From Chondrus crispus (taxonomy: Eukaryota; Rhodophyta; Florideophyceae; Gigartinales; Gigartinaceae): DNA of 64,000 bases. Where the stretch lies: the NCBI RefSeq assembly GCF_000350225.1, contig NW_005179128.1, forward strand, positions 1 to 64,000, given 5' to 3'. The notes beneath the pieces were generated by a model. The model searched no databases. It was given only the letters and a program-made list of their open reading frames with translations, and was not told the origin of the DNA. Numbering within the stretch: position 1 is the stretch's first letter; each line of letters begins with the position of its first letter. The translations under genes and the position numbers were made by a program. Below are positions 9,501 through 18,670 of this stretch, in pieces.

Positions 9501-10775
9501 CTTCTTTCAGCTACGGATGGAGAGCAGCTGGATACTGCGTACGCGGTCGAAATTAAGACCATGACTGCAGTAAGAACCATAGAAACAGCATCCCTCCTCC
9601 GTAGTAAATACGGAGCTGTTGTGGTCCTGGAGAACGTGGGAACTGACGAAAGGAGCTCTGAGTTGTTCCGGGAGCTCGTACCATCGACACAGTACAGATC
9701 TCAGGTCCTCCATCACTGTGCAACACTGGGCATTAATAATGTTATCTTTGTCATTGGCACAGGGGGTTCTATTGTGGAAGGTAGCATACTATATGCTTGT
9801 GTCATCGAGTTCTCGGAGTCTTTACGCCACAGCTACACCTATTGTCTGGACTGCGTCCGAATCTCAACTTTTGAGTGGATTGGAATGGATGGAACAAATG
9901 TTCCTAAAGAATACGACACAATGTTGAAGAGCAGTCATGCCTCTGACATTTACAGTTTTGTATCCTACTACAACCTGAGCAAGGCCATTAGAAGAGAGGT
10001 TATTCAAAGGGGCTCCCCGATACCACCCTGTAGGATGATTCGTCTTACTGCGGCTGTTTTTTGGAACACTTTAAAGGGCGGAGTTGATGTCATCTCCAGA
10101 TACCTTAAAACTCTAGCACGTACAAACATTAGCGAGAACCCTGTGACGTCAATTATAGCTAGATTGCTAAGCATGCAAGTATGCAATGCTGCTGTGGTGT
10201 ACAGGCTTTCAATTGCGAGGGAACGGAACTTTCTACCAGGACCTAATGAATTGGGGGCTAATTCAAATATCGGGTACGCCTCCCTGAGACACAAGGTCTC
10301 GAGCTGTGACACGTTTGGGTCGTTTGCTAGACGGTTAGCACAAGAATGGACAGAAGAAATGGGAGCGGAGGCTTTGGAGGAACGAAATGATTCTGTGGCA
10401 CAAACGTCAGTGAAGCTCATGCCATACTTTAAACGGAAGGCCTCTGAGCAATATAACTTTGGTACGCACAAGGCTCGTAGGTTGAACCGGAATTTATTGC
10501 ACGAGAAGGTCAGTGGGACCCCAACCTACTGCGTACTATGTAGTTGGGTCAAAAGAGGGACAAAAGACGGGCGACCCAAGACACTTAGAAAGGGCTCACG
10601 CCAGGTGCAGTGGTGTTCTACATGTAGGCAGGCTATCTGCTGCAGCTGCTGGACGGTCTGGCATTCTCGCCCTACACTGAAGCGACATGGGCCCTCTCCT
10701 GTCCATGAGAGGGAGTTTGACTCTGAGCGACGCACTTCTCGACGAACAAGGCAGGCCTCACAAGCCCCAGAGTGA
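6585..10775 (+). CDS. DDE transposase fused to YqaJ-like PD-(D/E)XK nuclease (1396 aa)
   Basis: Predicted transposase of the 6.06-11.09 kb element. The start at 6585 is the first ATG after the TATA box; the frame is open from 6387. Residues 1 to about 280 are acidic and Ser/Thr-rich, probably disordered. About 300-720 is the DDE region: FSLDDDHLRM with DDD at 457-459, NNPKKGLG, then AADRGYNS with D542 followed by LGASLLGTHKRD, as in piggyBac/IS4 (DDE_Tnp_1_7). I cannot fix the third acidic residue. About 900-1060 is a YqaJ/lambda-exonuclease-like fold: GSRNE, SPDALL (D971), AVEIKT (E989, K991) and YRSQVLHH. The C-terminus has CVLC (1316/1319), WCSTC (1344/1347) and CCSCWTVWH (1352-1360), like the piggyBac C-terminal zinc-binding domain. 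ISL2EU elements are known to carry YqaJ with a different DDE family; this fusion is not one I recognise. Confidence 0.85.
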   Translation: MAERFQPPGDNASNQLVSADDSYNASPLAEPPKSGKFNSTPLREGLGSRAEYAERQPISEQDYDPTLPLTQTELRNNPPPATLSSLQTSPDFFYEEEFSPPSVRNTAPSNQLNSGVAIHSSSFGLQTNSPLNAEIEQLLEEADSLDDSDEPFSQELQLSYSSTSSCEVQAVGEVDTEVTETEVRSLHPGSYLTSQMQQTDTGATLSEDLYSRLYYDFDDERYFREHWEDIETTQARDLFTPFSAEELEERARAQRSGGLEGWNYDSPFADVSVQIDNVNNSLERRFVEEANTALERVISDITSRVGTTEDECDARQLLTPLACLRTFVTECLLEKLRYVANRVLHQRRKAGTTKKEILGMLILHILCASYNESPRTVCDPLESGHFFQMGLSADRYHDLWSALGGSKDPRAAHDYSSTGWSRSANRATTLITELEAETAAINRDLLYVPKATVFSLDDDHLRMASRSVVELTYLQQHNNPKKGLGPVGNALCSALNPFFVACHFTRTGEKLLHTWERLVQMVQGASTTGALRPMPHAIFAADRGYNSKETIAFLSDKLGASLLGTHKRDLWYPFVFGDGPISVRHRGMEVSERGCRAVYTAKLKVRGGCVSHVRQAEACVYRESCSGRIAALVHNNASLFPSRSFTVVLRDAFRTEGALKKLEESLITFDNGRICAARSTRATAAQSDRVNNGRSKVEQLLNRVLMLTYYQSEDPIWFLLRAFRFTSRTAHGFKAAVARDYEALLGGLSWKLRGRVLSHGAQPLSQDHIVIREHLRSKWDQVIMTLGMTMARQPRPSSRTTVAERLVNSSASRISATTKAELLNCLSLFGRAIDTRVNKPEVVAAVMQLRADISNGAVSTEGGTDPDIYSAEELAEQAASRVCDAFREASLTAWVMKPLVPTSGMKEGSRNEVEIIRALPKFFSEQKGAYRRGLCSSTYNWDEQYQFNVTHIRTAGLIESTSCAMLADSPDALLSATDGEQLDTAYAVEIKTMTAVRTIETASLLRSKYGAVVVLENVGTDERSSELFRELVPSTQYRSQVLHHCATLGINNVIFVIGTGGSIVEGSILYACVIEFSESLRHSYTYCLDCVRISTFEWIGMDGTNVPKEYDTMLKSSHASDIYSFVSYYNLSKAIRREVIQRGSPIPPCRMIRLTAAVFWNTLKGGVDVISRYLKTLARTNISENPVTSIIARLLSMQVCNAAVVYRLSIARERNFLPGPNELGANSNIGYASLRHKVSSCDTFGSFARRLAQEWTEEMGAEALEERNDSVAQTSVKLMPYFKRKASEQYNFGTHKARRLNRNLLHEKVSGTPTYCVLCSWVKRGTKDGRPKTLRKGSRQVQWCSTCRQAICCSCWTVWHSRPTLKRHGPSPVHEREFDSERRTSRRTRQASQAPE

Positions 10776-10799
10776 AGCTCGTAAAATGTCTGTAGAACA

Positions 10800-11085
10800 A
10801 GGCCATCAGCTATGATTTTTAGATAGGTTTGTGATGGTTTGTTGATGTTGGAGATGATTGTGAGACGTTTCCCTCAGAACGGTGTGAGAGTCACAAAAAA
10901 ATTGTGTGTGAATCACAAAACAGTCAACAAAAGAGCACTTCGAGATGTTGACGTCACAAAAATAAAGTGAGATTCACAAAAACAAAGTGAGATTCACAAA
11001 ACTCGTGAGAACTTTGAGACGTTTGTGTGCATTTTGTGAGGTTTATGCCCCGATCACAAAATAGGACCACCCCACACTTTTCGGG
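10800..11085. repeat. Right subterminal repeat array of the DDE-nuclease transposon
   Basis: About 10 copies of TCACAAAA/TTTTGTGA-type motifs, including a direct repeat of AAAGTGAGATTCACAAAA at about 10964-11000 and GAGACGTTTGTGTG near 11020. It mirrors the left array in motif but is mostly in the opposite orientation. Confidence 0.75.
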
Positions 11086-12986
11086 AGGACACTACTCGAA
11101 AAGTACGGGTCTCCTGGAGACAAAACGTATATCTTCTTAACGACAACACAATTCTGCGTTCGACGAACCTACTCTCGAGACGTAGCGCTGAACAAGACCG
11201 AAGCAGGGGGAAAATAACCCGACTGGGGCAAAAAATAGCCGTCACAAAAAACGAGCACAGGGATACACCACTGTACAAACACGTGAATGAAAATCCATAC
11301 TGCGAGACAGTTTCAACCGTTCGAGCTATGCTGTTCTGGGCATGGCCTAGCATCTATCTCAATCGCTGCTCTGACACATAAGTGATCCGCGGAAGGACAT
11401 GCGCAATGTGAACCAGAGTTTTGGGTCACACTTTTTTTAATGAAGCAGTGGTGACCTTTCAAAAGCCAGTTTAGTTTCCGAAGCTGGGTTTTCTACAGCG
11501 TCTATTAAAACATTGTTGCCGACGTCCAGGCGATGTAGTAATGTACTATGATGGTGAGCTCCCCTGGATCTCGTGATAAAGCCAGCACTTGGCGTTTGGC
11601 GAGGCCGAAAGCTTCTCAAAACAGCATATGCTTCGACTCGAGACCTGCGCCGCTTTGGAAAGTAAAACATGGTCATACATAATCGAAACGTTTGGGGTTG
11701 AGAGATTAATTTCTCAGTCTCAAGTTTACTGATGACAAGAGGCCCTTGATAGAAAACAAAGATCCGCCATAGCAAATATAAGGAGCGCCTAACGAACTAT
11801 CAGTGCAAAATGAAACTGCAGGTGGCCGCTACCTGAAAGTCAGCAAGCTTGCATTCGGCAAAACTTTTCCTGTATAAAACACGAATTATATGGAACATTA
11901 TCGAAAGCTTTCTCCTCTAGCACAATGATGCAGTAACATTTACTTATCCAAAAGGCTTTTTCAGGGAAATGACCCTCCCGCGTAAAAGGACACAAGCTAT
12001 GTATGGACTGGCAAGTGCTGCTTCAAATATGTAAGAGCATCCAAATCCTCCCGATCTTGCATGTTTATATTTTCATCCATCTATGAACCTACGTTGCACG
12101 TAGTCAGCATGACGCCTTCCCCCGCCTCTTAACCAGAGATGCGGTCTCCTAATTGTTAGAAGACCCATGCCCGCATCTGCACACTCGCCACTTCGTGGAC
12201 ACATTAGCAACAGCATCGCCATGGATCTAATGTCAAGAGGATATCACTGCAGGGAATGTTGCTGATTTTATTTTAAGACTATTTATTCAAGGAGATAGTG
12301 AGAGGAGAAGACCAAAGAGCTACCTCTCTTTCTTCACACAGACCCAATATATCTGATATGCCCTGTCTTGTATGTTTGGTTTTGTCATACTCGTCGAGAG
12401 AAAACAACCCGGGCGGTCATTCGACCGCCCAAAGTATGAAGTAAAAAATAAATAAATGCGATGTATTGGCAGAAATAGAACCGCCCTGGCATGTCCCCAG
12501 TTACATGGAATACATGGTAATGTAAAGGAATGAGAAGTGTTTACAAAATTATTTATTACGCATACCCTTCGAATGCCTCAACACCCCGGTTTGCATTAGT
12601 TTAATGCACAATTCGTTACTCGGGACTTCAACAAAAATTTCGGATCACGCAATCCTTGCGTCTATCATAGCCATTCTGCCACTGCGTACATAAAACTGGA
12701 TAATTTGGATAAACTTTCTTTTCGTTTAGCCTGAAGATTCTAATTCATTGATCAGGCCCATGTACTGACATGTCGACAAGATATATTGAAAGACAGAGAA
12801 GTGAAGGGGAGTGATAAGGTAAAAGTGTTCTGTGGATTGAACACTCAAGGACGTTTACAAATGGAGGAATTTTTCGTCACGTTGAAAAGCTCCTGAGTTC
12901 AGTTCATCAACTAACGGAAATAGTGGAGTCTCAAAATCACAGTACCTTTCTGGACCTTTGACGTCATCTCAGAATTTGAAAGAAAA
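11086..12986. other. Long gene-free stretch
   Basis: About 1.9 kb without a supportable gene; only short frames, all with non-protein-like translations. A GC-rich hairpin GGGCGGTC-ATTC-GACCGCCC lies at 12411-12430 in AT-rich surroundings. The 3' end approaches NTR gene 4. Confidence 0.5.
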
Positions 12987-13690
12987 CTAAAACAATGGGT
13001 TTTTCTCACAGACCGATTGCCCATCCTCATCGAACCACTCGGCGTAGCATCCGCCACAGTAGTTGGTAACACATCGAGCCCCTTCATGGTCACATAGCTC
13101 CCGCGAGCTACATGGGTCGCGAACACAACTAACCTTTGGAACGTTTGTAAAGCAGGAGCATCTCTTACCGCAGCAGACGCTACGGGATCGAAGGAACAAT
13201 TTCTCTGTATCAGTGAGTGTGCTGAATTTCCGAATAAACTACGAACGCATGAAGGAATCAAAAGTTTTGCCATGTCAGAATCGGTCAAATGCGTAGGGAT
13301 GAAAAAATGACAAAGGGATGTTTTCTATCACACCTGACAGGAATTCACTGAAGGCATGCTTGCTGCAGAAAGCGGTAAAACATAAGACTCATCCACTTGC
13401 AGATGAACGCCACATGATGCGGACGAAGCTGCTGTATGGAGGATGATGCGAGTTGCAGGATGACAGCCTTTGTAGGTGCGCTGCACTGATGCAACAATGC
13501 GTCGAACTCCAAACTGTGAGGGAGGCTCGATAATTTTCATCACGCGAGCTTTCACAAAATTGACGTTTTCTTTGAAGTAGAATTCCTGTGGTAAGCTCAT
13601 GGGAAGACAGCCACAAGCGAGAATGAGGGGGAATAAAACAAAAAGAAGTATGGTCGACAGAAAGAAACATTTCATGAGACGCGGCATCAT
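12987..13690 (-). CDS. Secreted NTR/TIMP-like cysteine-rich protein 4 (two exons, 202 aa)
   Basis: Exon 1 is 13334-13690 and exon 2 is 12987-13238; the intron is 13239-13333 (95 bp), GTGTGA to TAG on the minus strand, joining NSCQ to FIRKFS in phase 0. This is exactly the intron position of NTR gene 3. The protein has a leader (MMPRLMKCFFLSTILLFVLFP), an N-terminal CGC after cleavage, RTYKGCHPATRIIL, a VLPLSAASMPSVNSC strand, then the cysteine module CC-GKRCSC, VSC, DPC and NYCGGC-AEWF. Both parts are needed for the family length of 200-202 aa, which supports the splice. It lies 7.8 kb from gene 3, separated by the large transposon. Function is unknown. Confidence 0.87.
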
Positions 13691-14585
13691 ATTTTCGTAT
13701 GCAGGCTCACGAAGTGCGCTATTGCAACTGTCAGAGAAGGTCTCCGAGACAAGAAGAATGGCGTTTCGTAACTCGAGCTGCTACGTCGACTCAAGAAAAT
13801 GCAGTTCTATTATGTCACAAGACTCTTGGTTTTCTTTAGAGAAAACATTAATATGAGTGAGACCAAAAAGGTTCACAATCATGAAGTGAGCACTGGTTAA
13901 GCTCACCCGACCCAATGTTTAACTCGAAGGGGGTCGGCTGTGATTGAATGTCTTGAACTTTAACTGTATTCGAAAGGGATGCTAAGATTAGATGTATCTC
14001 TTACGCTGAGAGATAACAGGAACGATTTAACCTGTGCTTCCCATGTTGACATTATTCAAATTCTTGGAGTTCTTTCCACTGACAAGCAACGGGGGTCAAA
14101 GATGAACCCGTCATGCACAGCAGAGAATCGCCTAGATCATCTATCAAAGAAAAATATCGAATCAAAAAACAAAAGCATTACTACGGAAGGAGTCTTTCAG
14201 CGGCAAGAATATTTCCGAACTTTCGCGATGGCATATCCTTGTCTCAGAAAACTGTCAGAAAGCAGCAGACTTCCTCAAGTGGCACGTGCGACAGATGTTT
14301 TGAATATTCCTGAGGATCCGGCTGCTCAAATAAAAAAAATTATTCAGACCGTATTGCACTAACAACAGACGGGGACTTCCGCTTGTTGATGTGGGAGACA
14401 CAGAATGCTTGGGTATGTAAGCAGCCGAATTGTATTCTCTGGTCCAGAGTGTTGTCACTCCTCACTTCACCAGTGCGGATGAAGATGTTGTTGAGAGGAG
14501 AGTTGATTTGATGAAGTGTTGTACCCTTCGAAGGGTACTCGCATTCAAAAAAAGAATTAGTTTGATAATCAAAAAAATTGCGACT
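13691..14585. other. Intergenic between NTR gene 4 and tRNA-Leu
   Basis: No gene supported. A 127-codon open frame at 13979-14362 (+) has no recognisable domain. A perfect 18-bp palindrome, GTACCCTTCGAAGGGTAC, lies at 14521-14538. Confidence 0.4.
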
Positions 14586-14665
14586 TGAAAACGGTGAGAT
14601 TCGAACTCACGCCCCGAAAGACTAGTGCCTTAAACTAGCGCCTTAGACCACTCGGCCACGTTTCC
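14586..14665 (-). tRNA. tRNA-Leu (AAG)
   Basis: An 80-nt class II tRNA on the minus strand, intronless. The acceptor stem pairs GGAAACG with CGTTTTC (one G-U), with discriminator A. The D arm contains TGGCCGAGTGGTC. The anticodon stem CTAGT/ACTAG encloses loop TTAAGGC, giving anticodon AAG. It has a long variable arm (TCTTTCGGGGC) and T arm GTGAG-TTCGAAT-CTCAC. An A run on the + strand just beyond the 3' end (about 14573-14579) is a Pol III T-run terminator on the coding strand. It decodes CUU/CUC leucine codons after A34 modification. Confidence 0.95.
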
Positions 14666-15305
14666 TGTTTCGGATCGCTGGAAAATGTACCGCGCGCAGT
14701 GTTTATAAAGACATTACTGCAACTTATCCGCATAACCTTGAAAAATCGATATTTTCATGCAATAATGTGCTCCGAACTATCTAGACAATAATTTCATTAA
14801 ATAAATTTCAACCATTCACATGGGGCCATACTTCAGGCAGCGCACTTTGAGCTGCCACGTGGTTCCACCCGGACACCGGACATCACTAAAGATAAGGCAT
14901 TTCCATTAGGGCACGTCACACAGCAACAAAATAATGCATTGATAAAATTACCCCCCACAAAATAACGGTGCCAGGGCCTCCCCCTCTTGAGGGAGAGGCA
15001 TCGATGTTCTTGGCATCACATGAGTTGTGCGGGAATGGCTCTGTTGTGATGCATAATTTATCAATTGAAAACGGACCATCCCATTTAGAATCTGACATGC
15101 GTTGGAAACAATTGCACCACTGTAATGTCAGAAAGGATGCGAGAACTCGAAACAACCGTTGCGCTGTTTACGAAAATGGCTACGGGGATTGCAGTCGGTA
15201 TCGACGGCATCGGTTCCGACTACCACATCATCATCGTTCCGTTAGCGATAGCCGCCAGTCGCCTGCACCTCTTCTGCGCCCCACTCCCTCCTTCAACCCT
15301 TCACG
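14666..15305. other. Intergenic upstream of the V-ATPase subunit gene
   Basis: No gene supported. A 176-codon + frame at 14968-15498 and an 88-codon frame at 15125-15391 overlap the V-ATPase exon in other frames and have no recognisable content. The region probably holds the promoter and 5' UTR of the subunit e gene. Confidence 0.4.
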
Positions 15306-15657
15306 ATGGGGGCGCTTTTCACGGGCACCGTCATCTTCCTCGTTCTCGGCCTCCTGGCATACTTCGTCGTTTCAGCAATTTACCGCAATGACAAGGATGC
15401 TCAAGCGTGCGTTACCCGCTCCCCATCCCCATTTCTTCCTTGCCCTCGTCCGCTTTCTCCCGCGTGGCGCATACTCCTCTCAAAAGAATCTCGACTGACA
15501 AACAAACAAAGCCGTTCCGTTCCTATTGCTTCCCGCGCCCAGTCTTGGTCAACTCAGCGTTGTGCTCGCCACTGTCTGCATGTACATCATGTGGGCGACA
15601 TGCTTCCTGCACCAACTGCATCCGCTGGTAAGACCTATCAAAGAGGGCGCGCACTAA
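15306..15657 (+). CDS. VMA9: V-type H+-ATPase subunit e (two exons, 71 aa)
   Basis: A small membrane subunit of the V0 sector of the vacuolar proton pump. Exon 1 is 15306-15406 and exon 2 is 15543-15657; the intron (136 bp) runs GTGCGT to CCCAG with a long pyrimidine tract before the acceptor. Exon 1 encodes MGALFTGTVIFLVLGLLAY, the first membrane helix, then a basic turn (YRNDKD). Exon 2 encodes LGQLSVVLATVCMYIMWAT and HQLHPLV. The latter matches the family's second helix, where plant proteins have a TVCCWMMWA core followed by a Q-MNPL segment. A nearer acceptor (AAAG at 15511) leaves the wrong phase, whereas the chosen one keeps frame and gives the usual length of about 70 aa. It is convergent with RBBP5, with 143 bases between the stop codons. 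Confidence 0.85.
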
Positions 15658-15800
15658 GTGCTCCTAACTGCTCCGTGATAACTGTAACACAAACCCCTCG
15701 TCTCCGAGCTCGCAATAAAGACGCCAAGCATCAATTAAGCGCCATACAGGGCCCCCGTTTTTCCAAAGTCAATAAGTACACGCGACTCTACGCCGTGCGC

Positions 15801-17768
15801 CTACCCTGCGCTACTCCCATCCACTTCCATTCCGTCTGCCGCCACTGGTTTCATCGTGCCGTTAAACTCCTTCACATCCACCCCTTCCTCCTGAATCACT
15901 GCAGTATAATTTTTCACCGGTATCACTAAGCAGTCGTCGTCGGCAGAGGTCAATGCGATCGGCTCCCCACCTGAACTGTCTCCACTTGCGCTCTTACGCT
16001 TTCCGTGCTTCGGGCGCTTGGCGGGTCGACTACCACCTTGTTTCGTCCGTTTGTATTCCCGCGGTTTTGTTCGTATGTGGTTGCTTCCATTCTCAAGAGC
16101 GGGTGACGGTGACTTTGGTCGTCGCTTTTCACGTAGCCGCGCGTTTATCAGCTCATTCACAAGTGATGGTGCGCTGTCGCTCTCGTCTGGGATCGGCTCC
16201 GCAGGCACATAAAAGTACGTATCCCTTTCTTCGGAGTCGGAAGAAAACCACCCAGAGTCTTCGTAGGAAACCACATCTACTTCAGCAGCTTCGGCTGCCT
16301 CGCGAGCCCGTAGGCGCGTTTCCTCGTCCTCCGGTTCTTTGAGGTCAAACTCATCTTCAGCTTCGATGTACTCCTCGTTTGCCTCCAGTTCTGAAAACTC
16401 CGTCGCAAACGCGCTCCAGTTCTCTGTCACATTCTTCGCCCAAATGTAGACTTGTCCCATTCCAATCCCTAAAGAAACAATGACACCACGCAACGGATGC
16501 CACTGTATTTGTGATACTCCCTCGCGCGCTCCCTCCAGCGTGAGTTCTAAATGCCCGTCCACCGCGCGCCAGATATGAATCTTGTGCTCGGTCCCCTCCA
16601 TACCGCCAACGACATACTCCCCATCGCTTGAGAAACAGGCGGAAATGCATTGCGTTTTGTTGACAATTTCAGTGAAGGTAGTCACCGGTTCAACGACAGG
16701 GATGGTATTGCTTGGCTTGTCGAGCTCGCGTTGCAGAAGCTGGTCCCGTAGGAATTGACGCATGCAGCGATCGTGCGAGTTGACGAGAACTTTGCCGTTC
16801 TTCCGGCTGACGACGATCGCACGCACGGCCGACCGCCCCTGCACAGTAATAATGGAGACACAGGACGCCGTTTGAATATCGTTATCCGGCGGGTATTCAT
16901 CCTGCTCCGCATTGGGTAACGACTTGCCATCGCCATTCTCTGTGACTTCGGTGGTGTCTTCATCAAAGCCGTTTTCTCTTCGCTTTATCAACTTAAATGA
17001 GCGTATGAGCCCGTTTGGACCACCCCGAAAAATTCGATCACCCGACCTTGTGAAGGCTACGCAAAAAGGGCTCTTCTTCCTACCGCCCTTTTTCTCCTTA
17101 CACACGCCATTTTCAAACTCCTCCTTCGCACAAAGAACTGAAAATTTGATATTGTCTCCACTCACCGGCAGCGAGGAAAATGTCTTATTCCCGAATGAGT
17201 TGTGAGGTCTCTCGGGCGACTTGAACGAGCAGCTGGGCGCCAAGCCCAGATGCTGCCCGTTCTTCGCAGGGGCTAACAGCAATACGCTGGGATCGTGAAC
17301 ATGGTGAAAGGCGGCGTCGGGAATATGATAGACGCCCTGTCTCAAATGCAATATCAAGGGATGCGCATTGCGAAGGACGACGATGGCCACAAGAGCATGG
17401 CGGGGATGCGGAACGACATTAAGGATTTGTTTTTCAAACGTGAGCTCACAAAGAACTCGTGCGGACAGGGTATCAAACACGCGGACCGTAGACGGATGGT
17501 AGGCGACGAGAACTGCGGAGCCATTCCCCGGAGCCGGAAACGCGACATCGAGGATGCGAAGGGCGTCGTCCCTTCCCGTCTCAAGAATGGCGGCTACGGA
17601 GCGTGTATCAAAGTCCCATAGCGTGACGTGGCCGTGTACGGTGCCGACAGCGAGAAGGTTTCCGTGGCGGTTGAAGCAGACGCAGGTGGCCTTGTCGCGC
17701 TCGAGTATGTCCTCGACGCCCTTGGGCAGGTCCTGGGATGCGAAGGGGTTGAGCAGAGCACGATTCAT
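15801..17768 (-). CDS. RBBP5: RBBP5/Swd1, WD40 subunit of COMPASS histone H3K4 methyltransferase (655 aa)
   Basis: A WD-repeat scaffold that, with WDR5, ASH2 and DPY30, activates SET1/MLL methyltransferases in the nucleus. The N-terminus matches the family closely: MNRALLNPF, then CFNRHGNLLAVGTVHGHVTL with WDF at the end of the first blade. Blades continue to about residue 430. The diagnostic hinge follows: QIQWHPLRGVIVSLG, VYIWAKNVTENWSAFA and an acidic EYIEAEDEFDLKE segment (about 445-480) that contacts ASH2/SET in other species. The C-terminal 150 residues are basic and low-complexity (KRRPKSPSP, RPAKRPKHGKRK), as is common for this tail. Intronless. It is divergent from NDUFS5 with a 311-bp shared upstream region and convergent with VMA9. 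Confidence 0.92.
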   Translation of the reverse strand: MNRALLNPFASQDLPKGVEDILERDKATCVCFNRHGNLLAVGTVHGHVTLWDFDTRSVAAILETGRDDALRILDVAFPAPGNGSAVLVAYHPSTVRVFDTLSARVLCELTFEKQILNVVPHPRHALVAIVVLRNAHPLILHLRQGVYHIPDAAFHHVHDPSVLLLAPAKNGQHLGLAPSCSFKSPERPHNSFGNKTFSSLPVSGDNIKFSVLCAKEEFENGVCKEKKGGRKKSPFCVAFTRSGDRIFRGGPNGLIRSFKLIKRRENGFDEDTTEVTENGDGKSLPNAEQDEYPPDNDIQTASCVSIITVQGRSAVRAIVVSRKNGKVLVNSHDRCMRQFLRDQLLQRELDKPSNTIPVVEPVTTFTEIVNKTQCISACFSSDGEYVVGGMEGTEHKIHIWRAVDGHLELTLEGAREGVSQIQWHPLRGVIVSLGIGMGQVYIWAKNVTENWSAFATEFSELEANEEYIEAEDEFDLKEPEDEETRLRAREAAEAAEVDVVSYEDSGWFSSDSEERDTYFYVPAEPIPDESDSAPSLVNELINARLREKRRPKSPSPALENGSNHIRTKPREYKRTKQGGSRPAKRPKHGKRKSASGDSSGGEPIALTSADDDCLVIPVKNYTAVIQEEGVDVKEFNGTMKPVAADGMEVDGSSAG

Positions 17769-18079
17769 AGCGGGGAGGACCCTGCACGAGTGCTCAAGGG
17801 TCGTCCGCGGGGGGGTTTCCTCGGGACGATGTAGGGGTGCGGGAACGGGCAGGAAGATAAAGGCATGAGGGTGGGGGTGCTCGTGTAATAGACGAAGAGA
17901 GGGCCGCGGTTTACGTCATCCCGAATTGCCGCCATTTAGCTTTTTTTGATGCATCGATGATTTTTGCTCTCCAATTCGGAGACCAGCAAGAGCTTTTCAG
18001 CATAACCTCACGTTGCCTGCTGCGCTCCTGCTAAGCTGTCGAGCATCTCGGATCTTGTTTTCCTTCCGATCTACACGCA
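17769..18079. promoter_or_regulatory. Shared upstream region of RBBP5 and NDUFS5
   Basis: 311 bp between two divergent start codons, so it must hold both promoters. No TATA box is evident. A T-rich stretch (TAGCTTTTTTTGATG) lies near 17937-17951. Confidence 0.5.
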
Positions 18080-18441
18080 ATGGCGTCAGGCTTCGGTATC
18101 AACGGTGGTCCCGGCCGCTGCTATTCATTCTGGCTCGACTTCACAAAGTGCTTGGGTAAGCCTCGCCCTCCTTGATCTGCATAGCGCTGCTCCGCTCATT
18201 ACCCCCGCCACTCCACATGTTCATGTATTAACCCCTGCCTTCTTTACCGTTGACTAATGCAGCTGATGCTGCGATCCCAGCGGATTGCGCGCCCGCACGC
18301 GAGGATTACATCGAATGTCTCCATCACAGGAAGGAGTCAGAGCGCCGCCAACAGATCGAGAAGCAGGCCCAGAAGAATGAGCAGGAGAAACAGCAAGCAG
18401 ACGCCCTCGCGAAGGAGCAAGCGCAGAAGGACGCTTCGTAG
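18080..18441 (+). CDS. NDUFS5: NADH:ubiquinone oxidoreductase subunit NDUFS5 (two exons, 84 aa)
   Basis: A small accessory subunit of mitochondrial complex I located on the intermembrane-space side. Exon 1 is 18080-18155 and exon 2 is 18263-18441; the intron (107 bp) runs GTAAGC to GCAG, with TGACTAAT as a likely branch site. The protein begins [18 protein letters not shown], as plant orthologues begin MASGWGITG-KGRCYDFW. It has a perfect twin CX9C pattern (C14, C24, C34, C44), with [13 protein letters not shown] following as in the family. The C-terminus is a charged helix rich in Glu, Lys and Gln. The twin CX9C pattern implies import by the Mia40 pathway with no presequence. The splice fuses codon G|CT and is required to bring the cysteine pairs together. 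Confidence 0.93.
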
Positions 18442-18670
18442 ATAGCGATGTAAAGGAAACCGCCTTGCTCTCGGGTTAGCCCGCCTTCTGCCAGTGCGAC
18501 TGCACCGAGCGACTCGGATGACTGCCAATTAATGTTGGCATCCTGCTTGACTGCCGAAGTACGCCATTGGCCGCGAAAGCCGCATGAGAAGAGCATGTTC
18601 GGCGTGATCATCTCGGTCATATCAGCGATAGATGTAAAACAATAGCCTTCTCTATTTGTTTAATTCGCTC

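Larger units (their letters stand above)
6064..11085 (+). mobile_element. 5-kb DNA transposon, DDE-nuclease type, with large subterminal repeat arrays
   Basis: One long gene (6585-10775) flanked by about 320 bp (left) and 260 bp (right) of dense repeats built from TTTTGTGA, TCACAAAA and GTCTCA/TGAGAC in both orientations. The outer ends are approximate. An imperfect inverted terminal match is visible: left GTGCTCCGGTTTGTGACG from about 6064, and right (reverse complement) GTGGTCC-ATTTTGTGATCG ending about 11085. I could not identify a target-site duplication, and the TTAA expected of classical piggyBac is not evident. The open frame has no stop, so this copy looks young and possibly active. 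Confidence 0.8.

Noticed and set aside
11437-11775. 112-codon minus frame in the long gene-free stretch
   Set aside because: No recognisable domain, codon style unlike neighbours.
12411-12430. GC hairpin resembling a bacterial terminator
   Set aside because: The sequence is eukaryotic and no transcript is predicted to end here.
13979-14362. 127-codon + frame
   Set aside because: No known motif and no supporting context; left unannotated.
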